DNA of 64,000 bases, from positions 30,670 to 94,669 of the forward strand of contig NZ_FOHI01000010.1 in the NCBI RefSeq assembly GCF_900111585.1, written 5' to 3'. The first letter of the stretch is position 1. Every line of letters starts with the position of its first letter. Below are positions 1 through 7,564 of the stretch, in pieces. Below the pieces are notes generated by a model. The model ran no database searches. It saw only the letters and a program-made list of their open reading frames with translations, and was not told the DNA's origin. The position numbers were made by a program, and so were the translations under genes. This stretch comes from Nitrosospira multiformis (GTDB lineage Bacteria; Pseudomonadota; Gammaproteobacteria; Burkholderiales; Nitrosomonadaceae).

Positions 1-2
1 AG

Positions 3-905
3 GAGCCTAAGTTTCGCCTTAGTGATGCCCTCCAGCTTTACCTTCATGGGCACAAGAATAAAGATAAAAAGAAGTTCCGAGCGGATACCGAGAGGGTTTG
101 GGGAAGACTAATAACGCTAATTGGGGATAAGGAACTTGAACAAGTAACCCGAGCAGATGCAAATGAGTTTGTCTCTAGGGGGATTGCAGAAGGCGCTAAG
201 ACTACAACGATAGAACGACACATAAGTATTCTCAGGGCAATATTCAATGTAGCCCTCGTAGAAAGGGAGATAGCGAAGCAGAATCCTTTCTTGCGCTTGA
301 GAATCCCCAGACTAGGTGAGGATTCAAAGACTAGAGAGCCTTTCGATAATGACCAGTTAATCATCCTCGCCCAGGAATGCAGGAAAGAGGATGATGATAT
401 ACGTTGGTTGCTAGCCCTACAGATAGACCTAGGATGCCGCATAGCTGAAGCTGCGGGACTGACATTGGAGGACTTACACCTGGACGCTCCTATCCCGTAC
501 GTCTCCATTCGCCCTCATCCTTGGCGCACCCTTAAGACTAAATCTAGCAAGAGAAATGTACCCCTAGTGGGGGTTTCCCTGTGGGCGGCACAAAGAGTTA
601 TCCAGGCAGCACAGCCGGGTCAACTCTTTGCTTTCCCTAGGTACACCGATAAGAACGAATGCAAGGCGACTCACGCCTCCAATACGCTCAATAAGTGGAT
701 TGAGTCCCGTCTGGGTGTCAAGAAGACAACCCATGCATTTCGCCACACCATCCGGGACCGCTTGCGTAATGTGGGAGCACCAAAGGATATTCAGGATGCA
801 GTAGGGGGGTGGGGTAAGGAAGACATTGGGGACAAGTACGGACTGGGATACGGGTTACAGCAGTTGAAGATGTGGATGGACAAAGTAGTATTGTCAGCCT
901 TCTAA
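3..905 (+). CDS. Tyrosine recombinase / phage integrase (5' end outside window)
   Basis: The frame is open from base 3, so the start codon lies before the window and about 300 codons are visible. It is a site-specific tyrosine recombinase that would integrate and excise the element on its right. The N-terminal part looks like a SAM-like core-binding domain (start to about base 290). The catalytic domain shows the family signature: Arg in DLGCRIAEAAGL, the H-x-x-R box in THAFRHTIRDRL, a Trp at the His/Trp position (GGWGKED) and the nucleophile Tyr in DKYGLGY, nine residues after the Trp as is usual. All catalytic positions are therefore present and the enzyme may be active. The first ATG in frame, at 291, is internal and not the real start. 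Confidence 0.9.
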   Translation, partial: EPKFRLSDALQLYLHGHKNKDKKKFRADTERVWGRLITLIGDKELEQVTRADANEFVSRGIAEGAKTTTIERHISILRAIFNVALVEREIAKQNPFLRLRIPRLGEDSKTREPFDNDQLIILAQECRKEDDDIRWLLALQIDLGCRIAEAAGLTLEDLHLDAPIPYVSIRPHPWRTLKTKSSKRNVPLVGVSLWAAQRVIQAAQPGQLFAFPRYTDKNECKATHASNTLNKWIESRLGVKKTTHAFRHTIRDRLRNVGAPKDIQDAVGGWGKEDIGDKYGLGYGLQQLKMWMDKVVLSAF

Positions 906-926
906 GGCTAATTATTCGAATCAACT

Positions 927-1922
927 ATGCCTCTGCCTGATGACACTCTTGGACGCTGGTGGATAGAACTAGCGGGGATGAATCCAAATTTAGTTGATGA
1001 TTTTAGGCCATGCCTAGTTGCTTTTGTGGCTTTTGATCATGGAAACAAACCGGGGCTGGCCGGGACAGGTTTCATTATCGGAACTGGGGAGAACATAGCT
1101 CTGGTAATCACCGCCAAGCATGTCTTAACGGAGGGGGTGTTAAATATTCAAAGACCCGTACCTAGATATGCTCCGTCTGCTATTTTTGTTCCGGCTAGCT
1201 CCTTAGCTCCCGCTATCGAGAAAGAAAAACTCAGGGCGATGTGGCTTGATGGCACACGAGGTGAGGCGATGACTATTCCACATTGTTCCTATAATGATGT
1301 GTTGGATATCGCATGCTGTATTTTGCTACCCCAAGAGATTACTGAAACTCCATTCATGTTCAGAGGGGTTATTCCGCTCGATACTGCGCGGCCTTCAGTT
1401 GGCGACATAGTTCATACGGTATCCCTAGATGCAATGGATGTAATTGATCATGCGCACTCTGCCCCCTTCAGTGGCCCAAGACCATTCACGGCGTCTCAAC
1501 GTATCAGCATACGTAGAGGTCTTGTTACGGGGGTTTATCCAGATGGATTTCGTCAGTATAGGTGGCCTTGCTTTACCACCTCTATACCTGTTGAACCTGG
1601 GATGAGTGGGGGATTTGTGTATTTTCCTCGTGAAGCATATACGATTTCGGCTTGTGGAATTGTGTGTGCTGACAACTCCCCATCTGAGGCCCGTTCTAAC
1701 CAGATGATATCCGGCGAGTCAGTGATAGCTTATTCTTGGCCAGCCTTGGCTCTAAGTCTCCCCGAGCGCCTACCGCTCCCTGCACCTTCGTATTCACTAC
1801 ATGAAATGATGAGAAAAGGAGCAATGCCTATGGCAATTGGGGGAATAGATCATATAGAGATAAGTAACCGAGAACCGAACGGAGACTGCACAATTGAATA
1901 TAAGATGTTACAGCGTCCTTAA
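927..1922 (+). CDS. Trypsin-like serine protease, cargo gene of the element
   Basis: A 331-residue protein starting 21 bp after the integrase. It has the features of a chymotrypsin/trypsin-fold peptidase: a GTGFIIG strand, catalytic His65 in ITAKHVL, Asp127 in VLDIACCIL (Asp124 is an alternative), and nucleophile Ser227 in PGMSGGF. No signal peptide or membrane segment is visible, so it is probably cytoplasmic. No strong ribosome-binding site precedes the ATG. Stand-alone cytoplasmic trypsin-like proteins occur in phage-defence and mobile-element cargo, but no partner effector is recognisable here. The biological role is unknown; the fold assignment rests on the triad. Confidence 0.65.
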   Translation: MPLPDDTLGRWWIELAGMNPNLVDDFRPCLVAFVAFDHGNKPGLAGTGFIIGTGENIALVITAKHVLTEGVLNIQRPVPRYAPSAIFVPASSLAPAIEKEKLRAMWLDGTRGEAMTIPHCSYNDVLDIACCILLPQEITETPFMFRGVIPLDTARPSVGDIVHTVSLDAMDVIDHAHSAPFSGPRPFTASQRISIRRGLVTGVYPDGFRQYRWPCFTTSIPVEPGMSGGFVYFPREAYTISACGIVCADNSPSEARSNQMISGESVIAYSWPALALSLPERLPLPAPSYSLHEMMRKGAMPMAIGGIDHIEISNREPNGDCTIEYKMLQRP

Positions 1923-2034
1923 GTTTTTTACCGACTCCAAATAGTTTCACTAAAAATTTGTCTCAGGGCACCCTACGTTACAGCGTTAGGATTTATCCCC
2001 CCCTCTACCCCCCCTTTGATCTAATGAAAGCTCC

Positions 2035-2051
2035 ATCAAAAGACTTTTGAT
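2035..2051. promoter_or_regulatory. Operator-like inverted repeat
   Basis: A perfect 8-bp inverted repeat, ATCAAAAG and CTTTTGAT around one base, sits 80 bp before the small HTH gene at 2131. The right arm is part of a direct repeat, TTTGATCTAAT at 2015-2025 and 2046-2056, 31 bp apart. This is a plausible binding site for the element's own HTH protein; no binding evidence exists. Confidence 0.4.
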
Positions 2052-2130
2052 CTAATAGAAGCCCCCTGGACAACTTGTCCTAATCAATGAGAAGCCCAAT
2101 AACAACAATACTGTTTAATCGAGAGAGCCT

Positions 2131-2361
2131 ATGGATACAACCACATTGACATTGCCTACACCAGATGAGATTAGAAATGTACTGAAGAAACATGAGATAA
2201 CCAGGGAGACAGCAGCAGGGTTAGTACATGTATCCCTAAGGGCATTCCATAATTGGATGGCTCCTGAGGGTAGCCCGCACCATAGAGCTATGCCCTTATC
2301 TGCCTGGGAACTACTCCTGATTAAGCTAGGGGAGATTGAAGTTGACAGATACGGCCAATGA
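2131..2361 (+). CDS. Small HTH DNA-binding protein, phage-type
   Basis: A 76-residue protein. Residues about 11-50 (PDEIRNVLKKHEITRETAAG, then LVHVSLRAFHNW) read as a helix-turn-helix of the kind found in short phage XRE/Cro-like regulators, followed by AMPLSAWELLLIKLG, a tail common in these proteins. An inverted repeat about 80 bp upstream is a candidate operator. The stop codon is followed at once by the small hairpin GGGTA-TAG-TACCC at 2362-2374, without a T-run. Likely a regulator of the element; target unknown. Confidence 0.6.
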   Translation: MDTTTLTLPTPDEIRNVLKKHEITRETAAGLVHVSLRAFHNWMAPEGSPHHRAMPLSAWELLLIKLGEIEVDRYGQ

Positions 2362-2517
2362 GGGTATAGTACCCCACATGGTGACTAATAAATCACCTGT
2401 GTAACACCAGAAAGGTCAACAGTAAGTCGTAAGCGCATGTTGATATAAATCGAGTTCAATTGATTAGTTTCCTGTGTGTGGCAATAGTGCTGCGCCAGAT
2501 AAATGAGGAGAAATATC

Positions 2518-2640
2518 ATGGCAACATTCACCATCACCTTCCGCAAATCCGTTATTGAGTTCTACGGCCTTTCCGCTATCTATATCCGAGTCGGTTCCTT
2601 CGAGCGCTTCTGGAATACTGAGGGCTATCCCTCACACTAA
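2518..2640 (+). CDS. Small hypothetical protein (40 aa)
   Basis: A 40-codon frame starts at an ATG preceded by a good ribosome-binding site (GAGGAG, seven bases upstream). The product begins MATFTITFRKSVIEFYG and ends in EGYPSH; it is rich in beta-forming and aromatic residues, with no signal peptide or membrane segment. The function is not recognisable. The start signal and clean codon use support it as a real short gene, but it is too short to be sure. Confidence 0.4.
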   Translation: MATFTITFRKSVIEFYGLSAIYIRVGSFERFWNTEGYPSH

Positions 2641-2833
2641 CTTTTAAGAGGGCCTGATTAGGCTACTACTGGGGAACTACCGGTTATCTATGGAGCACTC
2701 CTGGTTTACCTATAGTTATCCTCTTATATGAATGTTTAACGGCTTCTGCTAGGGGCTTTGGTCACACTACTTTTAGGGGGTCAACGGGGGAATACTGCTG
2801 AAAATTACTTGAGGGGATTTGGAGATTACGATT

Positions 2834-2871
2834 GGAGGAGTGCTGAGGGGTGCTCCTCCTTTCTATTTATT
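2834..2871 (+). terminator. Rho-independent terminator
   Basis: Stem GGAGGAG (2834-2840) pairs with CTCCTCC (2853-2859), 12-base loop, followed by TTTCTATTTATT. It would end transcription of the small gene at 2518 and anything downstream. The 190 bp between that gene and this hairpin hold no gene I can support. Confidence 0.6.
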
Positions 2872-2918
2872 ATCTCCCTGCTTATAGCCCGATGCCCCTT
2901 GGAGTACAAAGAGTTCCT

Positions 2919-3170
2919 TTAATACGTCCCTTTCATACTTAGGTTTTCCCCGCAAGTTACACTTCCTACCTTTCCATATTCCGTATCGGTAAATAACGTC
3001 CTACAAAGTTGAACCATACCAGTATGCGAATCAAGCTTAATCGCTAATCCAGCCACAGTAGCAGTCAGTGTAAAGCGATTGCTTCTACCGTTCTCTAAAA
3101 GAGCGTAGCCGATAATTAAAGAGCTAATGATTAACGCGGTTGGAAGTGTCAGCCGGTTCAGAAATGACAT
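2919..3170 (-). CDS. Small single-pass membrane protein, hypothetical
   Basis: An 83-residue protein with one hydrophobic helix near the N-terminus (about residues 8-26, LPTALIISSLIIGYALLENG) followed by a short soluble tail with two Cys. I chose the internal ATG at 3170 over the longer frame to 3218 because AGGGA lies six bases before it on the minus strand. It is opposite in direction to its neighbours. No family recognised; small membrane proteins of this form are common in prophages. Confidence 0.45.
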   Translation of the reverse strand: MSFLNRLTLPTALIISSLIIGYALLENGRSNRFTLTATVAGLAIKLDSHTGMVQLCRTLFTDTEYGKVGSVTCGENLSMKGTY

Positions 3171-3426
3171 GTCTATTCCCTGGAGATTAATCGGGTGGGG
3201 CAAAGCCGGGTTTCCCAATCATCAAATAATCTACAAACTCCCACCATTGGACCAAGGTACTAGGAGCCTGGAGTGTAACGTTAGGGTGTACCCAAAACTG
3301 ACAGAATGGGCCTGACACTTTTACCCCTAATTTATGTCAGATTAGGATTTCTTCTTTAATTAATTGACAGAGCTATACGGAGGTCTTAGACTTCAATCTG
3401 ACAATTATTTGAAGAGGGAGGTAGGA

Positions 3427-4008
3427 GTGTCAGCACAGCGAGTAGGGTACATTCGGGTAAGCACGCTAGACCAGAATACACAGAGGCAACTTGATGGAAT
3501 CCCCCTGGACAAGACATTTACCGATAAGGTATCAGGTAAGGATATTAACCGACCACAACTCCAGGCAGCCCTTAATCATGTCCGGGCCGGGGATACCCTG
3601 GTAGTGCATTCTATGGACAGACTAGCGCGGAATGTCGAGGACATGCTAAGACTAGTCCGGGAACTCAATGAGAAGGGTGTATCTGTTGAGTTCGTTAAGG
3701 AGAACATGGTGTTCACTGCTGGCAAGGAGGACCCTAGGAGCGCACTCATGTTCACCATGCTTTCAGCCTTTGCTCAATTCGAGAGAGCACTCATCAAGGA
3801 GCGACAAAGAGAGGGCATAGCGTTAGCGAAAGCTGAGGGGAAATACCGGGGGAGAAAGCCAATGCTAAGCCCGGAAAGGGTTGCGCTACTCCGCCAGCGT
3901 GCTACAGAGAAGACCAATAAATCAAAGCTGGCAGAAGAGTTCGGTATCAGTAGGGAAACGCTGTACCAATATTTGAGGGAAGGTAAGGTAGCTGGCGCGG
4001 CTTCTTGA
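3427..4008 (+). CDS. Serine recombinase (resolvase/invertase family)
   Basis: About 193 residues, typical length for small serine recombinases. The N-terminal catalytic domain shows VGYIRVSTLDQNTQRQLDG with the catalytic Ser of the YxRVS motif, MDRLARN, and the FERALIKERQREG helix; the C-terminus (SKLAEEFGISRETLYQYL) is the Hin-type helix-turn-helix. The start is a GTG at 3427, preceded by GAGGGAGGTAG; an upstream TTG at 3364 is in frame but has no such site. It could invert or resolve DNA inside the element. No obvious crossover-site pair was found nearby. Confidence 0.88.
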   Translation: MSAQRVGYIRVSTLDQNTQRQLDGIPLDKTFTDKVSGKDINRPQLQAALNHVRAGDTLVVHSMDRLARNVEDMLRLVRELNEKGVSVEFVKENMVFTAGKEDPRSALMFTMLSAFAQFERALIKERQREGIALAKAEGKYRGRKPMLSPERVALLRQRATEKTNKSKLAEEFGISRETLYQYLREGKVAGAAS

Positions 4009-4073
4009 AGCTTTGAGCCCTCCTCCTCCTTATGTATTAAGAGAACACATAAACCAGCAGTAATCTTAACCAC

Positions 4074-4112
4074 GAGGCCCCCTGGAGGAATCCACTGGGG
4101 CCTCTTCTTATT
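4074..4112 (+). terminator. Rho-independent terminator after the resolvase gene
   Basis: A long hairpin: GAGGCCCC (4074-4081) pairs with GGGGCCTC (4097-4104), with an inner TGGA/TCCA stem around GGAA, followed by TTCTTATT. It closes the serine recombinase transcript. Confidence 0.8.
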
Positions 4113-4240
4113 GTCACGGCTGACTTCTAAGCGGTGCCCTCGATTGCTCTCTGCTACCTGCTCCCGCCCTCTAGCAGCAGTACCGAGAATATCCACGCCA
4201 GCAGCAGCTTCGTGTTCACCATCATTTGAGAACAAACTAA

Positions 4241-4642
4241 ATGCAGAGAGTAGTACAGCCGCTAGGCCAAACGGTAGGGCTTTTCCCATTCAATCCCGAA
4301 CTCCAGCAACAGGTCATTCAGACAGTAGAGTCTGATGCAATGAAGAGGCTGGATAGCCACATTCGTCCTTTTGTGGAACGGGGAGAAGCAATACCGGACG
4401 AAGGTATAGACCAGATAAGAGGAGAGCTAAGGGTGTCCTTCAAAGTATCGGGGACCCGCTTTAATGACCTCCTGTTCACAGCAATCAAACGTATTGGGGA
4501 CGAGGGCAACCCGAGGATTTATGAGTTCTTCAAGAAGCGCCGTCCTGATGGTACTCCAGGTATGTACTTCATTCCCGCCTGGAAGGAGAAGATAGGGCAA
4601 GCTCAGCGTTATGCTCGAAAGGTGGCTAGCGCAAAAGGCTAA
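4241..4642 (+). CDS. Phage-type hypothetical protein, possibly interrupted at its 3' end
   Basis: A 133-residue basic protein with no recognised domain; the middle (GTRFNDLLFTAIKRIGDEG) looks helical. The frame stops at TAA 4640-4642, inside a tandem repeat of the 7-mer AAAGGCT (three copies, 4634-4654). With a single copy the frame would continue for about 42 more codons to the TAA at 4780-4782, which overlaps the next gene's ATG in the manner of translational coupling. The extension in that frame looks like real protein (WEAEDVKQLRKFLKKVQREL) and has no good start of its own. The gene may therefore be truncated or phase-variable. Confidence 0.5.
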   Translation: MQRVVQPLGQTVGLFPFNPELQQQVIQTVESDAMKRLDSHIRPFVERGEAIPDEGIDQIRGELRVSFKVSGTRFNDLLFTAIKRIGDEGNPRIYEFFKKRRPDGTPGMYFIPAWKEKIGQAQRYARKVASAKG

Positions 4643-4654
4643 AGGCTAAAGGCT
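4634..4654. repeat. Heptanucleotide tandem repeat (AAAGGCT x3)
   Basis: Three perfect head-to-tail copies of AAAGGCT lie at the end of the reading frame at 4241-4642. Copy number determines whether translation stops at TAA (two or more copies) or reads on to 4782 (one copy). Confidence 0.85.
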
Positions 4655-4771
4655 TAGCCGGGGTTCACATCAGTATCTCCAGTGGGTTCCTATGGGAAGC
4701 CGAGGATGTGAAGCAGCTCCGCAAGTTCCTGAAGAAGGTACAGCGGGAGCTAGAGTTACGGGAGGACCTAT

Positions 4772-4954
4772 ATGGCCGCTAAGGTTAAGGCCGTATTCAA
4801 GGCGAGTGATGTTCAAGGACTTGTCAATGTGTACGAGGAGACCAGCGGTTACTACGTGACCCTCGGTATCCCTCAGCAGTCCTTCACCAAGTCCGACCTT
4901 GGGGAGGTAATTGCTTTCCTGAGTGGACTTAAGGAACAGATAGAGGAGAGTTAG
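4772..4954 (+). CDS. Small hypothetical phage protein (60 aa)
   Basis: A 60-residue protein beginning MAAKVKAVFKASDVQG and ending LSGLKEQIEES. Its ATG overlaps the TAA of the preceding open frame and its stop lies one base before the next gene's TTG start, so the three frames look like one translationally coupled unit with the antirepressor. GGGAGGACC gives a good ribosome-binding site. No family recognised. Confidence 0.55.
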   Translation: MAAKVKAVFKASDVQGLVNVYEETSGYYVTLGIPQQSFTKSDLGEVIAFLSGLKEQIEES

Positions 4955-4955
4955 G

Positions 4956-5606
4956 TTGAATGAACTCATCAAGGTTGAAGGCTGCACAGTAGGAAACGAA
5001 GCGGTACAGACGGTGAACGCTCGGGAACTCCATGGGTTCCTGGGTGTGGGTAAGGACTTCTCAACGTGGATTAGAGACAGAGTGGAGCAATACAGTTTCC
5101 TGGAAAATCAGGACTTTGTTTGCTCCCCCGTTTTGGGGAGCGAAGGTAGGGGTGGACATAACCGTAAGGATTACCACCTTACCTTGGACATGGCGAAAGA
5201 ACTCTCCATGGTCGAACGCAACGAGAAAGGTAAGCAAGCACGGCAATACTTTCTCGCATGCGAGAAACGGCTGAAGTCCCTCACCGTAGTCCCCACCCTC
5301 CCTGACTTCACTAACCCTGCCATAGCAGCTAGAGCATGGGCCGATGAGGTAGAAGCAAAGCAAGCGGCCCTGGTCCAACTCGAAGCAGCCAAACCTTCAG
5401 TAGAGTTCGTCCAGAAGTACGCCGAGGCTGAGTCAACCAAGTGCCTTGGGGATGTAGCCAAGGTGCTCGGGCAGAAGCCCCATGCTTTCTCTAAGAGACT
5501 GGCTGAGGATAAGGTCATCTTCAAGCGGGACGGTGTGTGGATTCCTACTCAAGCTCACGTAGATGCAGGTAGGTTCGTGGTTAGGGTAGGGGTGAGTAGT
5601 TGTTGA
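4956..5606 (+). CDS. Phage antirepressor (AntA/AntB domain plus truncated KilA-C-like domain)
   Basis: A 216-residue protein starting at TTG, directly after the previous stop and behind GAGGAGAG. The N-terminus (VNARELHGFLGVGKDFSTWI, then LTLDMAKELSMVERNEKGKQ) is the AntA/AntB antirepressor domain. A linker rich in Ala/Glu follows, then an ANT/KilA-C-like DNA-binding region (LGDVAKVLGQKPHAFSKRL). The C-terminus stops at GRFVVRVGVSSC, earlier than family members that continue with a conserved VTPKG segment, so the last 20 or so residues appear missing. Antirepressors relieve prophage repression, which fits a prophage-like context. Confidence 0.8.
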   Translation: MNELIKVEGCTVGNEAVQTVNARELHGFLGVGKDFSTWIRDRVEQYSFLENQDFVCSPVLGSEGRGGHNRKDYHLTLDMAKELSMVERNEKGKQARQYFLACEKRLKSLTVVPTLPDFTNPAIAARAWADEVEAKQAALVQLEAAKPSVEFVQKYAEAESTKCLGDVAKVLGQKPHAFSKRLAEDKVIFKRDGVWIPTQAHVDAGRFVVRVGVSSC

Positions 5607-5910
5607 TCGAGTAAAGACCTTAAGATATCCCCAAGACTCAACCAGAGGCCCTACAGTTAATTATTTTCTCTTTCCTATATCATTCCTAGGCAGACCCAAT
5701 ATCGCTCGTCCTAGGGCCTCCTAGAGAGTCACCGCTGAGAAAGAGGCTCCCTAGTTAAGGATGACCGGTCTGATGTTCTCTCCATGGCTGTCCAGTATTG
5801 GGTAGACCAGATGGACAAGGACGTTAGGAAGGCTGAAGAGGAGCATAGACAGGCCCTCCTTGAGTAAGAACTGGAGAGGTTCAGACACCATGTATTCGGG
5901 GGTACTCCTC

Positions 5911-5940
5911 ATGCCAATAGCAACTGGCTAGGAAACAGGT
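5911..5940. repeat. 30-bp direct repeat A, copy 1
   Basis: Identical to 6243-6272 (begins ATGCCAATAGCAACTGG, ends GAAACAGGT). Together with repeat B it defines two degenerate units about 335 bp long. Confidence 0.9.
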
Positions 5941-6004
5941 TATTCTACTTTCTTTTCAGTGCCTTACAATAGAAACGGTGGGTAAAACCACCCTATAGCA
6001 GAAT

Positions 6005-6048
6005 CCCCCTCCGGGGTCAGATAGTTCATATACTTATTAGTTAACTAT
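6005..6048. repeat. 44-bp direct repeat B, copy 1
   Basis: Identical to 6348-6391 (begins CCCCCTCCGGGGTCAG, ends TTAGTTAACTAT). The first bases form a tight CCCC/GGGG hairpin. It is followed by short iteron-like repeats of GTGTACCTAT, including the inverted repeat CTATAGGTGTACCTATAG at 6057-6074. Confidence 0.9.
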
Positions 6049-6242
6049 TAGTGTACCTATAGGTGTACCTATAGTGTGTCACTGGAGGGGATGCTAGGTG
6101 ATCTATGGTTGAGTATGTACTGAGTACTACCACCCAGGAGAGACCCCAAAGCCATAATCCCAAGTATCCCTGTAGGCTCCTCTCGTCCCCCTAACGTCCA
6201 TCCTCATACTGATACCGAGAGGGAGTTACAGGGCAAATCTCT

Positions 6243-6272
6243 ATGCCAATAGCAACTGGCTAGGAAACAGGT
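6243..6272. repeat. 30-bp direct repeat A, copy 2
   Basis: Identical over 30 bp to 5911-5940, 332 bp downstream of it. Confidence 0.9.
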
Positions 6273-6347
6273 AGTTTTCCATTTGGAGTCATGGTCTTAC
6301 AGCAGAATGAGGGGGTAAAACCCACCTTATGCAGAAGAGGAGAAGAC

Positions 6348-6391
6348 CCCCCTCCGGGGTCAGATAGTTCATATACTTATTAGTTAACTAT
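6348..6391. repeat. 44-bp direct repeat B, copy 2
   Basis: Identical over 44 bp to 6005-6048, 343 bp downstream. It is followed by 12-bp period repeats around ACCTATT. Confidence 0.9.
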
Positions 6392-7143
6392 AGGTGTACC
6401 TATTGGTTAACCTATTAGTGTAACCACTGGTATGTCCCTAAGGTTTCTCTATGGTGGGTATGTCCTATGTACTCCCTACCCAAGAGAAACCTATCCTTGG
6501 TTAACCCACTGGCTCCCCTCCAGTAGAACCCATTCATGTCCCTTCTTGGATGGACTGGAGGAGGACCAGTGGGAATGCCCTTAGTGTCCCCCCCCCCAGG
6601 CTTACCCTATGGTGAATGTCTACTGAAGACATACTCCAGAGAGAAACACCATCATTGTGTAACCCTTAGAGTCCCTCTCGCCCTCCTATAGATGCCTTCC
6701 TCATCTACCGAGAGGCTGCCCCTAAAGAGCATTACCTTATCGAAGTCCTACTCTGTTGGGATGTACACCCTTCACTGTAGGCCACTGGGTCTCCTCCCTG
6801 CCCAGTGCTGTTGATGTGGACCCCCTAGGTATTCCAAGGCTGAAGCCCTAAGACATAGCTCATGGTATTGCTATGTGCCTAGGGGGTCCCCCTGAGTAGC
6901 AATATAGAAATAACTGTTTAGTCCCCGAGGGGGCGAGTGGTCTGAGGACTACTGTTATAGGCTCACGTAGTAAGCCCATATCAAGTAGAACCTCTTGCCC
7001 CCGCAATTGCCCCCTAGCTGAGGGCACATGCCAATATTCCTGGTGTGTGTCTTCGATTAGGGGGCTTTTGCGTTATGGCTGTCATCGGCTTACCACACCT
7101 CACCCTTTCCTTTTTTACTTTACCTTCAAAGGCACTCACCACC

Positions 7144-7515
7144 ATGTTTACTGCAATAACAATTCTCTCTAGCGCACTCTCCGCATTCAAAGAATTCACT
7201 GGGGACTCTGATGTTCAAGTCCAGACAGTCCAAACCTTCCTTATAGTCGCCACTTCAAGAAACCCCAGTATGGAGGACATAACCCGAATCATCGGACTTA
7301 GCCAAGCTGCCACTAGCCGAAACATCAAGAAACTGGCTGAGGGTCCTAAGGCGCAAGAGGGGTACGGGTTAATCACGCTGAACCTGGACCCGTACGATGG
7401 ACGTAAAAGAGTTACTAGCTTGAGTGCCAGGGGATATGAGCTTGTTCGCTTCATTGAGAACAGGACTATGCCCCAACTCTGGCAGCACTTCATTCAACTG
7501 GCGGTGAAACCGTAA
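7144..7515 (+). CDS. Winged-helix (MarR-like) DNA-binding protein
   Basis: About 123 residues from the ATG at 7144; longer frames starting at 7045 or 7075 are possible but add an unrelated hydrophobic stretch. The core (VQTFLIVATSRNPSMEDITR, then GLSQAATSRNIKKLAEG and LNLDPYDGRKRVTSLSARGYEL) has the order of a MarR-type winged helix: recognition helix after the S-Q-A-A turn, then a beta-wing with DPYDGR-K. It sits immediately after the hairpin-rich region and just before the virion-protein gene. Likely a regulator of the element; ligand and operator unknown. Confidence 0.65.
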   Translation: MFTAITILSSALSAFKEFTGDSDVQVQTVQTFLIVATSRNPSMEDITRIIGLSQAATSRNIKKLAEGPKAQEGYGLITLNLDPYDGRKRVTSLSARGYELVRFIENRTMPQLWQHFIQLAVKP

Positions 7516-7564
7516 CCCATTCAGAAGCCCCCTTCCATCAATTCTATAAACTCAATCCATTCCT

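Larger units (their letters stand above)
5607..7143. ncRNA. 1.5-kb gene-free region with many long hairpins; candidate structured RNA or cis-element
   Basis: No frame longer than about 60 codons occurs here on either strand apart from edge overlaps. The region holds nested inverted repeats: CCCTGTA/TACAGGG enclosing CCTCTCG/CGAGAGG (6168-6233); AGGTTTCTC/GAGAAACCT enclosing GGGTA/TACCC (6441-6492); CCCACTGG/CCAGTGGG enclosing CCTCCAGT/ACTGGAGG (6505-6573); CCTCTCG/CGAGAGG enclosing TAGATG/CATCTA (6674-6715); CACTGGG/CCCAGTG (6783-6807); and a 12-bp stem GGACCCCCTAGG/CCTAGGGGGTCC (6818-6889) that encloses two further hairpins. Direct repeats of 30 and 44 bp are duplicated about 335 bp apart. 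A 27-codon frame at 5784-5867 is not convincing. No promoter or T-run terminator defines the ends, and the strand is unknown. Confidence 0.45.

Noticed and set aside
2362..2397. Hairpins GGGTA/TACCC and GGTGA/TCACC after the HTH gene, considered as a terminator
   Set aside because: Neither is followed by a T-run; recorded only as local structure.
5784..5867. 27-codon frame followed by an in-frame protein-like stretch
   Set aside because: Too short, interrupted by a stop, and part of its extension is repeat A, which recurs downstream in a different coding context.
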